Shown here piece after piece: positions 27,664-35,837 of a stretch of 64,000 nt of DNA; within the stretch, counting starts at the first letter, position 1, and each line of letters opens with the position of its first letter. A program made the position numbers and the translations under genes. The notes under the pieces are model-generated. The model saw only the letters and a program-made list of their open reading frames with translations. It made no database searches and was not told the origin of the DNA. Source of the DNA: Rhinopithecimicrobium faecis (GTDB lineage: Bacteria > Bacteroidota > Bacteroidia > Sphingobacteriales > Sphingobacteriaceae); the NCBI GenBank assembly GCA_017942165.1, contig JAGKSB010000010.1:1-64000 (forward strand), written 5' to 3'.

Positions 27664-28722
27664 TTACTTAGTTTTGATATTTTCATCTTTCAGCATATCC
27701 TTAAATTTTGGATTTCGGATGTAGCGATTGAACTCATGACTTTCCATACCCGTAAAGTCTGTTTTCGAAAAAATCTTGTAGTGCTTAATTAACTCATTAT
27801 AGGTATCTTCCTTATAACCTAAATCTGTAGGATTCAATTTATTAGCTAGAAATCCGAAAAACTTTTTCAGCATCTTATCCGTACTATTTACGGTGATATG
27901 AATTTTTTTCACCTGTGGGCTAAGGGTGACAAATTTAAGTTCATTCGCAACGGTGTCTTTGTACTGAAATTCTGTTAGTCCTATTGCTGGCGCTAACATA
28001 ATGCAGGTGATACGATTTTTATTTTCCAATAATGGCTTTGCTCTTTCGATATCGACATTATGAATGTCCTTGGCCTGCTCCGCAAATTTCTCATTATACT
28101 GAGGATTGCTTAAAGCACTCATTACGACAGATGCTCCGCGGCTATGAGAAATTAAATAAACGTCTTTATCAGCCATATTATTAAGGATGCGTCGTAGGCC
28201 AAACTCGCCCGCCATCTGGGAAAATGAAGCTGCTGAAAACCAGTTTTTTGCAGACCTAAACGGGGAATTAGATTTCAATCCATCCCAGTAAAACCGGATT
28301 ATTTCATCTTGATTGGCATTCACCTGAATCAAATTGGCCATATATTGATAATGTTCCTGTGTCGATGCCGCATCCGCATTAAAGCCATGTATAAAAATAA
28401 ATACACGCTTTTTATTCGCTACACGCTTGGAAAGCTGCAGCATATTTTGTCTTTCGAAACGCTGCAACACCTCATTTGCCCCCTTATCGGAGGCTACTTT
28501 CATTAAAGAAAATGGCTGCTTTGCAGTAGCCGACTTGGGCGCTCCAATAGCCTTACGCCAGTTATCAGGATAGAAGTTTCCATTTTGATCTACAAAAGAA
28601 TAGGAGATATTAGGGCTTTCAATCCGATTGGGATTTTGACTATTGGGCAAGTTATGGATAAGTCCACAGGAGCTTACTAGCAAGGATAAGGTAAGAAAAT
28701 AAAAAAGGTATATTTTATGCAT
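27664..28722 (-). CDS. Lipoprotein with alpha/beta hydrolase fold
   Basis: 352 residues. A lipoprotein signal ends in LLVSSC with the acylated Cys at residue 19. The hydrolase core starts with the strand and oxyanion segment RVFIFIHGFNADAAS near residue 107. The nucleophile elbow is VYLISHSRGASVVMSAL (G-x-S-x-G replaced by H-S-R-G), near residue 194. An 'IHITVNSTDKMLK' segment probably carries the acid, and the His is not assigned with certainty. It resembles DUF900-type esterase/lipases. The cell-envelope location follows from the lipobox. The substrate is unknown. Confidence 0.75.
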   Translation of the reverse strand: MHKIYLFYFLTLSLLVSSCGLIHNLPNSQNPNRIESPNISYSFVDQNGNFYPDNWRKAIGAPKSATAKQPFSLMKVASDKGANEVLQRFERQNMLQLSKRVANKKRVFIFIHGFNADAASTQEHYQYMANLIQVNANQDEIIRFYWDGLKSNSPFRSAKNWFSAASFSQMAGEFGLRRILNNMADKDVYLISHSRGASVVMSALSNPQYNEKFAEQAKDIHNVDIERAKPLLENKNRITCIMLAPAIGLTEFQYKDTVANELKFVTLSPQVKKIHITVNSTDKMLKKFFGFLANKLNPTDLGYKEDTYNELIKHYKIFSKTDFTGMESHEFNRYIRNPKFKDMLKDENIKTK

Positions 28723-28807
28723 AGGTAAAAGATATAATTCCTAGTATAAACGTAATTATTAGTAAATAGTTTTTTTACATGAAAATAGATGCACGACTAA
28801 AATCTGC

Positions 28808-30130
28808 CTAATAATGATTATCAAAGGTGTTCCAATTAAATGCTACCCCCCATAGTTCACCGATAGAAGGCAAATATTTTTTAAATTCATGGGTATCTGA
28901 AACGAAGATACTTTTCGTTAAAAGGATAGAATGATTGTATACCTCAATATAATTCCCCCCTTCATGCCCTCTGCAGTTTTCCACAACAAGGCTGAGCAGC
29001 GTCACGCTATTATCTAAAAATATAACGGTCATTTCGGTATTAGAAATTCCACTCATCCCTTCAGTTTTATGACGCCAGAAAAGGGTCTCCCCCTCCTTTA
29101 TTTGAAAATGCTTCGGCGTATAAAATATATTGTCTACAGTCAAATAGGTCGCGGAGGTTCCGACATAAAGGGGGATTGTAAGATAGCTTAAGTCAGCTAA
29201 GGCTAGCTGCTCCAAGACCGCAGAGCTGTAAAACCTATCTAAATCCGGTTCCTTGGAAACTTCTAAATACATTGGATTTGAATAGTCTTCCGTACGATCA
29301 TTCCAAAAAGCCGATAGTTTCAGGCTACAAAGCCCCTCTTTATAGCTGTAAGTTAAGTGATTATTCGTGTCCTTATCAACAGTTCCCTTTGCATTAAAAT
29401 AGGCATCAAGGTGGCTTCCAAGCGCATAGAACGATGTAGCAATCTGCTGAGCGATTATTTCTACACGGTACATTAAAATAGGCCTATTAAGCTTAGCGTG
29501 CCCAACTTCTGGGTATGCTTCCGTTTCTATAGCGGCAGCTGTCAAGCCATTGAATAAGGTGACATCTGAAATATGATATCTTTTACCACGGTAGCTTGGA
29601 TTTGGATAGACAACATCTTCGACGCGCATATCTGCAAACTGGAGATCCTCATAATCAACCCAAGGAAGTAGCGCTTTTTTATTTTCAATAAAGATACCTT
29701 TATCTAATGGAAGCCGTTGATATTCCTCCTCTGGAGAAAGGCTGTAATTATCCAGCTGCGACACCTTTAAAAGCGTAGTTTCCTCAAATTCCAGTGTTGA
29801 ATTTTTAATCTTAAAATAAGTCTTCCTATCAAAATCAGGTAAATTTAAAATATAAGCTTCTAATTTTTCAAAATTTCCTGCTACCGTGCATACTGAAATA
29901 TTGAACACAACAAGGCTCCCGAAGTTTATCCAGCAATTAGGATGACCAGAAAGGGTTTTTTCCCAATTGTAAATACTTATCCAAGTGATGGTATTTAAAT
30001 CGAGTTTTTTGAAGTCATTATCATGTTCAACAACCGTTAGCTGATCCTCCGTTAACTCAATATATTGGCTGTAGAATGGGTGCTCAGCAATCACTTCAGG
30101 CCTCTTTTTCTTCTTAAAAAAATCAAACAT
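28808..30130 (-). CDS. Hypothetical cytosolic protein, about 440 residues
   Basis: The ATG at 30130 gives MFDFFKKKKRPEVIAEHPFY; a longer frame reaching 30172 begins with a hydrophobic stretch that looks non-genuine. There is no signal peptide or membrane helix and I recognise no catalytic motif. The sequence is beta-rich and acidic. An N-terminal part to about 110 (TEDQLTVVEHDNDFKKLDL) looks like a small PH-like or immune-type domain, and a larger C-terminal part ends SIGELWGVAFNWNTFDNHY. It lies between the hydrolase lipoprotein and a tiny membrane protein on the same strand. No function is proposed. Confidence 0.6.
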   Translation of the reverse strand: MFDFFKKKKRPEVIAEHPFYSQYIELTEDQLTVVEHDNDFKKLDLNTITWISIYNWEKTLSGHPNCWINFGSLVVFNISVCTVAGNFEKLEAYILNLPDFDRKTYFKIKNSTLEFEETTLLKVSQLDNYSLSPEEEYQRLPLDKGIFIENKKALLPWVDYEDLQFADMRVEDVVYPNPSYRGKRYHISDVTLFNGLTAAAIETEAYPEVGHAKLNRPILMYRVEIIAQQIATSFYALGSHLDAYFNAKGTVDKDTNNHLTYSYKEGLCSLKLSAFWNDRTEDYSNPMYLEVSKEPDLDRFYSSAVLEQLALADLSYLTIPLYVGTSATYLTVDNIFYTPKHFQIKEGETLFWRHKTEGMSGISNTEMTVIFLDNSVTLLSLVVENCRGHEGGNYIEVYNHSILLTKSIFVSDTHEFKKYLPSIGELWGVAFNWNTFDNHY

Positions 30131-30226
30131 AGGAAGGAAATTTAGTGCAATAGTATAGCTACTAATATACAAAGATTTCCCTTACTATTGGACGATTAGC
30201 GAACCTGAACTAAAAGCTTAATAGCG

Positions 30227-30442
30227 CTAATGAAGCTGAATATTACTATCGAAATCGTGTTTCCTAGCATGCGCAAGTAAATAATAAAACACCACCTGAC
30301 TTAGGAAAGGAAAAAAAACGAAATAGAAACAAAATTTTAATTTTGTTGACTTCTTAAGAAATCTATCTTCAATTAAATCTTGAAATGACTTCAAAGTTAA
30401 TAACAGCGCACAGGCTGCGAGCACATAACATAATATAATCAT
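30227..30442 (-). CDS. Small two-helix membrane protein
   Basis: 71 residues with two hydrophobic helices: residues about 2-20 (IILCYVLAACALLLTL) and 38-58 (LKFCFYFVFFPFLSQVVFYY). Between them is a charged loop (DLIEDRFLKKSTK). The C-terminus is soluble and polar. It lies about 97 bases upstream of the hypothetical gene on the same strand. I recognise no family. The coding call rests on amphipathic layout and a clean ATG. Confidence 0.45.
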   Translation of the reverse strand: MIILCYVLAACALLLTLKSFQDLIEDRFLKKSTKLKFCFYFVFFPFLSQVVFYYLLAHARKHDFDSNIQLH

Positions 30443-30587
30443 AAATAACTCATTTAATCTTTAAAATGCTCAAAATTACTGAAATATTTTTAATCTTACG
30501 TTAAGTAATGCTTAAAAATATAAAAAAATATTTCTCAAAAAAATCAAGAATAGTGCAAAGTTTTCCCACAACAACTGCCCTGGCCTA

Positions 30588-31274
30588 CTATAGTAGACCT
30601 TGATCTCGAAAGCTATAGTAATGTTGGTTCGTAAAAATAATATGATCATTCACCACAATATCCATTAAGCGCGCAGCTTGCACAATTTTATGCGTGAGCT
30701 TAAGATCCATTTCTGAAGCTTTTAAGGAGCCTGAGGGGTGGTTGTGCGTTAATATCACCGCATGTGCCTGGCAGGTAAGCGCATACTTTAATAGGGTTCG
30801 AATATCCACTGGCGTAAAATCATTTCCTCCCCTTCCAATCAACTTGAAGTCGACAACTTTACATGCCGTATTCAAATAGATAACCCAGAACTCTTCCTCT
30901 TGGAGGTCATTAAATTGATAGTTGAAGTACTCGAAAACAAGTTTTGCCGAGTTTAAGGTAGGCTGTTCCTTAAATTTCATGGTTCTTTTCCTGCGGCCTA
31001 ACTCCAGTGCTGCAATAATGGAAAATGCTTTAGCAGGTCCCACTCCCGAAAATTCACAAAATTCAATATCAGATAATTTTGCTAACTCCTGCAAGTCGTT
31101 ATCTACCGCCTGAAGAATGCGTTTACTGAGTGCTAGCGCAGATTCCTGTTTCGAACCAGAGCCAATTAAGATGGCTATTAATTCAGCGTCTGTTAAAGAA
31201 CGTCGTCCTAAACTTTTTAATTTTTCTCGTGGTCGATCTTGTTTTGGCCAAGAACGAATTCGCATTTTCCCCAT
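30588..31274 (-). CDS. radC: RadC/JAB-domain protein
   Basis: 228 residues from the ATG at 31274, which has a GGAGG stretch five bases upstream; an ATG seven codons earlier (31295) is possible. The N-terminal UPF0758 helix-hairpin-helix region (PREKLKSLGRRSLTDAELI, 'SGVGPAKAFSIIAALELGRR') is followed by the JAB/MPN+ metalloprotease-like domain. Its JAMM motif is complete: an upstream Glu in QEEEFWVIYLN, HNHPSG, and the Asp eight residues further on in KASEMD. Although named for DNA repair, RadC's actual role is unsettled. It is a single minus-strand gene. Confidence 0.92.
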   Translation of the reverse strand: MGKMRIRSWPKQDRPREKLKSLGRRSLTDAELIAILIGSGSKQESALALSKRILQAVDNDLQELAKLSDIEFCEFSGVGPAKAFSIIAALELGRRKRTMKFKEQPTLNSAKLVFEYFNYQFNDLQEEEFWVIYLNTACKVVDFKLIGRGGNDFTPVDIRTLLKYALTCQAHAVILTHNHPSGSLKASEMDLKLTHKIVQAARLMDIVVNDHIIFTNQHYYSFRDQGLL

Positions 31275-31453
31275 AACAACCTCCGCTACACCCATTTACC
31301 CTTTAATGTACTAAAAATCAGGGATAAAAACCAGTTGAAAATTAGCAAAGATTCTAAAAAACACTGATTTATAGCCTATTTAAAGCCAATAAATAGCTTT
31401 AAATACCCGAAAAACATATCTAATAATTTACTTTCCATTTCGCGCTGAAAGTT

Positions 31454-31461
31454 TATCTTTG
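31454..31461 (+). promoter_or_regulatory. -7 promoter box for the cyclophilin gene
   Basis: TATCTTTG matches the consensus and lies 23 bases before the ATG. Confidence 0.6.
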
Positions 31462-31484
31462 TAACATAAATAAGGATTGTAAAA

Positions 31485-31943
31485 ATGAGTAAAGCGATTA
31501 TTAAAACAGAAAAGGGAGACATGACTGTGGATTTATACACAGTAGATGCCCCTAACACAGTTGCGAACTTCATTAAGTTAGCAAAATCGGGTTACTATGA
31601 TGGATTAACATTCCATCGTGTAATTAATGACTTTGTCATTCAAGGAGGTTGCCCTAACACACGTGAAGGCGCTACCGGAATGCCAGGTACTGGTGGCCCA
31701 GGTTACAAAATTGACTGTGAATTAACAGGTGAAAACCAATACCACGACAGAGGCGTATTATCGATGGCACATGCTGGTCGTAATACGGGTGGTTCCCAAT
31801 TTTTCGTATGTCATAGCCGTACAAACACTGCTCATTTAGACAGAAATCATACTTGCTTTGGTAAGGTTGTTGAAAATGTAGATTTAGTGGATGACATCCG
31901 TGCTGGCGACAGAATTTTAACTATTGAAGTTATTGAGGACTAA
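31485..31943 (+). CDS. Cyclophilin-type peptidyl-prolyl cis-trans isomerase
   Basis: 152 residues with no signal peptide, so cytosolic like PpiB. It speeds cis-trans isomerisation of X-Pro bonds. The active-site blocks are present: 'GLTFHRVINDFVIQGG' (catalytic Arg in FHRV), 'LSMAHAGRNTGGSQFFV' (the SQFF signature), and LDRNHTCFGKVVE (the His of the substrate pocket; the usual Trp or Phe is here His-Thr). The length is typical of minimal bacterial cyclophilins. It is followed after 24 bases by a DUF5606 gene on the same strand, probably co-transcribed. Confidence 0.93.
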   Translation: MSKAIIKTEKGDMTVDLYTVDAPNTVANFIKLAKSGYYDGLTFHRVINDFVIQGGCPNTREGATGMPGTGGPGYKIDCELTGENQYHDRGVLSMAHAGRNTGGSQFFVCHSRTNTAHLDRNHTCFGKVVENVDLVDDIRAGDRILTIEVIED

Positions 31944-31967
31944 TCCCTCCATACAAAACGCGAAGAT

Positions 31968-32369
31968 ATGAACTTAAGAGCCCTTGTATCGGTTACTGGT
32001 AAACCGGGTTTGTTTAAGTTAGTTGGTCAAAATAAAACTGGTTTTATTTTGGAAACACTTGACAAACAAAAAATCAAATCGATAGTGAATTTATCCACTA
32101 CGAAATTAGCGACTTTAGAAGATATTACTATTTATGGTCAAGAGGAAGAAATTAAGTTAATTGATGTATTTGAAGCTATCAAAGCTAAAGGTGACGTAAT
32201 CGACATCAAAGCAGATGGTACAGCTTTAAGAGCATTCTTTAACGAAGTAGCACCGAATCACGATGATTCACGTGTATATTCTTCTGATATTAAAAAGATC
32301 ATAACCTGGTATAATATTATAAAAGAATTGCCACTCTTCGATGAAGAGGCGCCTGCTCCCTTAGTATAG
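31968..32369 (+). CDS. DUF5606 family protein
   Basis: 133 residues, small and soluble. The start MNLRALVSVTGKPGLFKLVG and the following 'GFILETLDKQKIKSIVN' are characteristic of DUF5606 proteins of Bacteroidota. A second helical half (VYSSDIKKIITWYNIIKEL) ends in an acidic, Pro-rich tail. The N-terminal beta-barrel-like part resembles an SH3-like or Sm-like fold, which might hint at nucleic-acid or protein binding (inference). Its biochemical role is unknown. It follows the cyclophilin gene closely, and a strong terminator follows it. Confidence 0.75.
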   Translation: MNLRALVSVTGKPGLFKLVGQNKTGFILETLDKQKIKSIVNLSTTKLATLEDITIYGQEEEIKLIDVFEAIKAKGDVIDIKADGTALRAFFNEVAPNHDDSRVYSSDIKKIITWYNIIKELPLFDEEAPAPLV

Positions 32370-32379
32370 GCTAGCAAGC

Positions 32380-32417
32380 AAAAATCCTGAGTAACGCACT
32401 ACTCAGGATTTTTTTTT
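32380..32417 (+). terminator. Terminator of the cyclophilin-DUF5606 operon
   Basis: The arms AAATCCTGAGTA and TACTCAGGATTT with a short loop are followed by a T run. Confidence 0.9.
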
Positions 32418-32473
32418 ATTCCTTGCAATTTTCTGGTAAATATTTTAACTTACGTGAAATCAATTTATTTGTT

Positions 32474-32959
32474 ATGGAATATCAATCAGAATCTCCCAAC
32501 TTACACCTTGAGCCTGCAACTAATGGCTTCCTCCTTTCAATTGCTAAATGGACTCGCTTCCTATCAATAATTGGACTTATATTTATAGGGCTTTTAGTAC
32601 TTCTTGCCGCCGGTATCTTTCTGTTTTCTAGTACTTTTGCAAGCGTTGCTGCCTTAAATGATCCTAAATCAGCAGGCCCTGGAGCTGCCGCATTATTTCT
32701 AAGTGGTGGATTTATGACTTTCACATACCTCGTCATAGCACTCTTCTATTTCTTCCCTATCTATTACTTATATAAATTTTCAAGCTTATTGAAACAGGCT
32801 ATTACGACGCGTAATAGTGAACTGTTAACGGAGTCTTTTAAAAACTTAAAATCACACTTTAAATTTATAGGTATTATCACCTTGATAATTGTAGGCTTTT
32901 ATGCCCTTATACTCCTTCTTACTCTTATTGGTGGCGCAAGCTTTCTAATGCAAAAATAA
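32474..32959 (+). CDS. DUF5362-like membrane protein
   Basis: 161 residues from the ATG at 32474; the longer frame from 32423 starts within the previous terminator's downstream region and is not credible. It has about four membrane helices: residues about 32-55 (FLSIIGLIFIGLLVLLAAG), 75-100 (with YFFPIYYLYKFSSLL following), and a final one near 135-157 (IGIITLIIVGFYALILLL). The conserved W in 'SIAKWTRFLSIIG' and the amphipathic KQAITTRNSELLTESFKNL segment match the DUF5362 family of Bacteroidota. Function is unknown. It is transcribed alone. Confidence 0.7.
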   Translation: MEYQSESPNLHLEPATNGFLLSIAKWTRFLSIIGLIFIGLLVLLAAGIFLFSSTFASVAALNDPKSAGPGAAALFLSGGFMTFTYLVIALFYFFPIYYLYKFSSLLKQAITTRNSELLTESFKNLKSHFKFIGIITLIIVGFYALILLLTLIGGASFLMQK

Positions 32960-32985
32960 CTATTTATATAGCGCTTAATAGCCTA

Positions 32986-33029
32986 TTAGTAGTTCATAGA
33001 AACAATCTTAGTAGTTCATAGAAACAATC
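32986..33029. repeat. Two perfect 22-bp direct repeats
   Basis: TTAGTAGTTCATAGAAACAATC occurs back to back (32986-33007 and 33008-33029) in the gap before the following terminator. It is non-coding and probably a slippage duplication. Confidence 0.9.
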
Positions 33030-33046
33030 CCGCGATAGCGCTATAT

Positions 33047-33082
33047 ACAAAAGGGCTCCTCCAGTTGGAAGAGCCCTTTTGT
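33047..33082. terminator. Bidirectional terminator
   Basis: The arms ACAAAAGGGCTC and GAGCCCTTTTGT surround a 12-base loop between converging genes. Confidence 0.85.
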
Positions 33083-33130
33083 ATAACTTAAAATTTCATT
33101 GTCAATAAGAAAAGAGGCTATTGGGAGGGT

Positions 33131-33817
33131 TTAATTTTGTTGTTTTGAATAAGAGAACATAAAGTCATAAATCGCCTGTTGATGAAATAAGCGCTCGACA
33201 TTTCCGTGGTTGCCACCAGGAATAATGGTCAATTTCACATCCGCATCCTTATCAAAGTTCTTAATAGCTTTAACGATTTTCTTAGATTCTGACATAGGCA
33301 CAATATAATCTTTATTACCATGCTGCAACCAAAGAGGTACTTGGGCTAAATTAGCCACCTGACTAGTAGATCCTCCACCGCAAATGGCTACTGCTGCAGC
33401 CACGCGTTCAGGATACTTCCCTGCAACTGCCATCGTCCCATAGCCCCCCATGCTCATGCCACAGATATATACACGTGAAGGGTCAGCATCATACTTTTCC
33501 AACACATAATCTACGACCTCCATAACCTTATCGGCATCCCATCCCCCCTTGGTTTGTGGAGCTACTACGATCGCGGGGATTTCTTTTCCCCGATTTATAG
33601 CATATAAAATGCCATAGCGCTGCACGCGATTCAAATCGCTCCCCGAGAGACTTTTACCATGTAGAAATACAATTATGGGTGCTTTGTTATCGAGTATTTC
33701 CGCATTCGGAAGATTTAATAGAAATGGGTAAGCCGTTTCCCCTTTTACAGGATGATTTTCCGCATTTGCGGTCAACGTACTGAAACATAGAAAAGCTAAA
33801 AATAATAGAATGCGCAT
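33131..33817 (-). CDS. Secreted alpha/beta hydrolase (esterase/phospholipase-like)
   Basis: 228 residues with a signal peptide cleaved after about residue 19 (FLCFSTLTANAE), so probably periplasmic. The catalytic layout is visible: oxyanion segment PIIVFLHGKSLSGS near 45-58, the nucleophile Ser in 'YICGMSMGGYGTMA' near 120, an Asp in HGNKDYIVPMS near 175, and the His in IIPGGNHGNVERLF near 205. This is the layout of prolyl-oligopeptidase-like or feruloyl/phospholipase-type esterases annotated with polysaccharide or lipid scavenging. The exact substrate is unknown. It is a single minus-strand gene. Confidence 0.82.
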   Translation of the reverse strand: MRILLFLAFLCFSTLTANAENHPVKGETAYPFLLNLPNAEILDNKAPIIVFLHGKSLSGSDLNRVQRYGILYAINRGKEIPAIVVAPQTKGGWDADKVMEVVDYVLEKYDADPSRVYICGMSMGGYGTMAVAGKYPERVAAAVAICGGGSTSQVANLAQVPLWLQHGNKDYIVPMSESKKIVKAIKNFDKDADVKLTIIPGGNHGNVERLFHQQAIYDFMFSYSKQQN

Positions 33818-33882
33818 TGGTTTATTTTTGTTTGTTAACTGGCTTGTTTATATACTTCAAAAATAACATTTTTTGGCAAAAA

Positions 33883-33999
33883 AGCTTAATTAAAAAGCCT
33901 ATTTAAAAGACTTAATTAATCAGCTTATTTAAAAGGTTTAATTAGAGGGCTTATTGAAACGACCTAACTAAAGGACTTAATTAATCAGCTTATTTAAAC
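33883..33999. repeat. Degenerate 26-bp tandem repeat
   Basis: About four and a half units of an AT-rich 26-bp sequence lie in the gap between two diverging genes. The unit GACTTAATTAATCAGCTTAT plus TTAAAA/C occurs twice nearly perfectly at 33909 and 33974, with diverged copies at 33883 and 33935 and a half unit at 33961. It is non-coding. Confidence 0.8.
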
Positions 34000-34073
34000 G
34001 GATTATAAATTGTCATTTTAATGTAATATATAGAATTATTACATTAAATTTATATCATAAAACCAATGATCTC

Positions 34074-34472
34074 ATGAAAATCAACAAATTAACCGCCATA
34101 GCAAGCATATTCTTCTTTATTCTTACACTATCAGCCTTTATGCCAGCAAGTCAAGAGAAAAAAGAAGAACCCGCTGTCAACTTAAAAGTATTACCAAAAA
34201 ACAGCTCAAATGATGAGGTTAAGAAAGTAATGCGTGAATTTAATGCCGCATTAGGAGTAAAATGTAACCATTGCCATGTGTCCTCTACAACGGACCCTAA
34301 ACGTATGGACTTTGCTTCAGATGCCAACCCTAAAAAAGAGGAAGCTCGTAAGATGTTAAAAATGACAGCTAAGATTAATAAAAAATATTTTAAGAATGCG
34401 CATCAAGGTGGAGCCCTGAAAGCAGTATCTTGTACTACCTGTCATAATGGTGCGGCAACACCAAAGGTATAA
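34074..34472 (+). CDS. Secreted c-type cytochrome with two haem-binding motifs
   Basis: 132 residues with a signal peptide (IASIFFFILTLSAFMPAS). Two CXXCH motifs are present: CNHCH near residue 64 and CTTCH near residue 122. The segment between them, 'MDFASDANPKKEEARKMLKM', is characteristic of the photosynthetic-reaction-centre-cytochrome-like family found in many non-phototrophic Bacteroidota. The distal Met ligands may come from the KMLKMT helix. It would carry electrons in the periplasm. It has no respiratory genes next to it, so its partner is unknown. It is transcribed alone with its own terminator. Confidence 0.85.
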   Translation: MKINKLTAIASIFFFILTLSAFMPASQEKKEEPAVNLKVLPKNSSNDEVKKVMREFNAALGVKCNHCHVSSTTDPKRMDFASDANPKKEEARKMLKMTAKINKKYFKNAHQGGALKAVSCTTCHNGAATPKV

Positions 34473-34545
34473 TGTTTCGTTAGCACCGATATTATAAGCG
34501 ACCGTTAACACCGAAAGCTAAACTGTTTTCTTTTTAGATACCCTG

Positions 34546-34577
34546 AAAAACGTGCAAAGACCTTGCGCGTTTTTTTT
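34546..34577 (+). terminator. Terminator before sbcD
   Basis: AAAACGTGCAA pairs with TTGCGCGTTTT (one G-T pair) followed by a T run. Confidence 0.8.
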
Positions 34578-34603
34578 GTACATTTAACTTCTATTTTCAG
34601 AAC

Positions 34604-35836
34604 ATGACATTAAAAATTCTACATACTGCGGATTGGCATTTGGGAAAGCGACTAGACTATTTTTCTCGTTTGCAGGAGCAACGTGAGGTCCTTCAGGAGA
34701 TTTGTGAGCTCGCCGATGAGCAGCAAGCAGACATCGTACTTATCGCCGGTGATCTCTTTGACAACTTTAACCCAGCAATTGAAGCTGTAGAACTGCTCTA
34801 TAAAACCTTAAAGCGCTTGACAAATAACGGGCGTAGACCCGTGATTGCCATTGCTGGAAACCACGACAGCCCCGATCGCTTAGATGCTACAGACCCCTTG
34901 GCTCGTGCTTGTGGAATCCTATTTATGGGGCATCCCAATATTGATGTAGGAGCCTTAAACTCAGAAAACCATTGGCATATAAGCCTCTCAGCACCAGGAT
35001 TTATAGAAATACAATTTGCTCATATACCCTTCCCTGTACGTATTATTGCCACTCCCTTTGCCAATGAAATACGTCTTAAAAAATATCTTGGTGATCAGGA
35101 TAAAGGGGATGTCTTAAATACGGTGCTCAGTCAACATTGGCAGCAGCTTGCAGACTTATATTGCGATGAAAAGGGTGTAAATATCCTGACAACACACCTT
35201 TATATGCAAAAAAATGGTGGTGAAGTGCTCGAGGAGCCTGAAGGTGAGCGCCCGCTAAAACTGGGATATTCCGACTTAGTTTACACCGATGGCATCCCTA
35301 CTCAAATACAATATACAGCCTTAGGGCACCTACATCGCTACCACAATATCGGAAGCTTGGAGCGCCCAATTGTGTATTCCAGCAGCCCCCTATGCTATTC
35401 ATTTTCTGAAGCTGAGCAGCAGAAATATGTCGCATTCATAGCTGCCCAACCATCAAGACCTGTGCAGTTGCAACGCATACCCTTAAAAGCTGGACGTCAT
35501 GTGCTGCGTAAGACATTTTCCGAAATCGATGAAGCTGTCACTTGGCTATCAGCGAATAAATATGCGCTTGTAGAACTAACCATCGTCTCCGATAGCTTCT
35601 TAAATCCTGCAGACTTAAAGCGTCTTCACCAAGCGCATGATGGAATTATCCATATAATACCTGTTATGAGCGCGGAGAAGCAGCAGGAACAAGGAATACC
35701 CACCATTAATTTACAGCAAGATATGGATGCCCTCTTTAAAGATTTTTTTAAGTTCCGTCAAGGGCAGGAACCTACGGAAGAAATTATGGAAATTTTTAAA
35801 GAGATCGTTCACTCCTCAACCGAAAAGGACAGTTAA
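34604..35836 (+). CDS. sbcD: Exonuclease SbcCD, nuclease subunit D
   Basis: 410 residues. It is the Mre11-type nuclease that with SbcC opens hairpins and processes double-strand ends. The metallophosphoesterase motifs are in order: HTADWHLGK near 6, IAGDLFDNF near 46, AIAGNHDSPDR near 83, LTTHLYM near 197, and TALGHLHRYH near 246. The C-terminal capping domain follows (RIPLKAGRHVLRKTFSEID). sbcC starts one base after the stop (ATG at 35838), so the two are translationally linked. Confidence 0.95.
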   Translation: MTLKILHTADWHLGKRLDYFSRLQEQREVLQEICELADEQQADIVLIAGDLFDNFNPAIEAVELLYKTLKRLTNNGRRPVIAIAGNHDSPDRLDATDPLARACGILFMGHPNIDVGALNSENHWHISLSAPGFIEIQFAHIPFPVRIIATPFANEIRLKKYLGDQDKGDVLNTVLSQHWQQLADLYCDEKGVNILTTHLYMQKNGGEVLEEPEGERPLKLGYSDLVYTDGIPTQIQYTALGHLHRYHNIGSLERPIVYSSSPLCYSFSEAEQQKYVAFIAAQPSRPVQLQRIPLKAGRHVLRKTFSEIDEAVTWLSANKYALVELTIVSDSFLNPADLKRLHQAHDGIIHIIPVMSAEKQQEQGIPTINLQQDMDALFKDFFKFRQGQEPTEEIMEIFKEIVHSSTEKDS

Positions 35837-35837
35837 T

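Noticed and set aside
33883-33999. CRISPR or origin iterons
   Set aside because: Units are contiguous and degenerate, and no replication initiator or DnaA-box cluster is nearby.
35727-35837. N-terminal extension of sbcC overlapping sbcD
   Set aside because: The conserved SbcC start MLPLKLIIEGF is at 35838, one base after sbcD ends.
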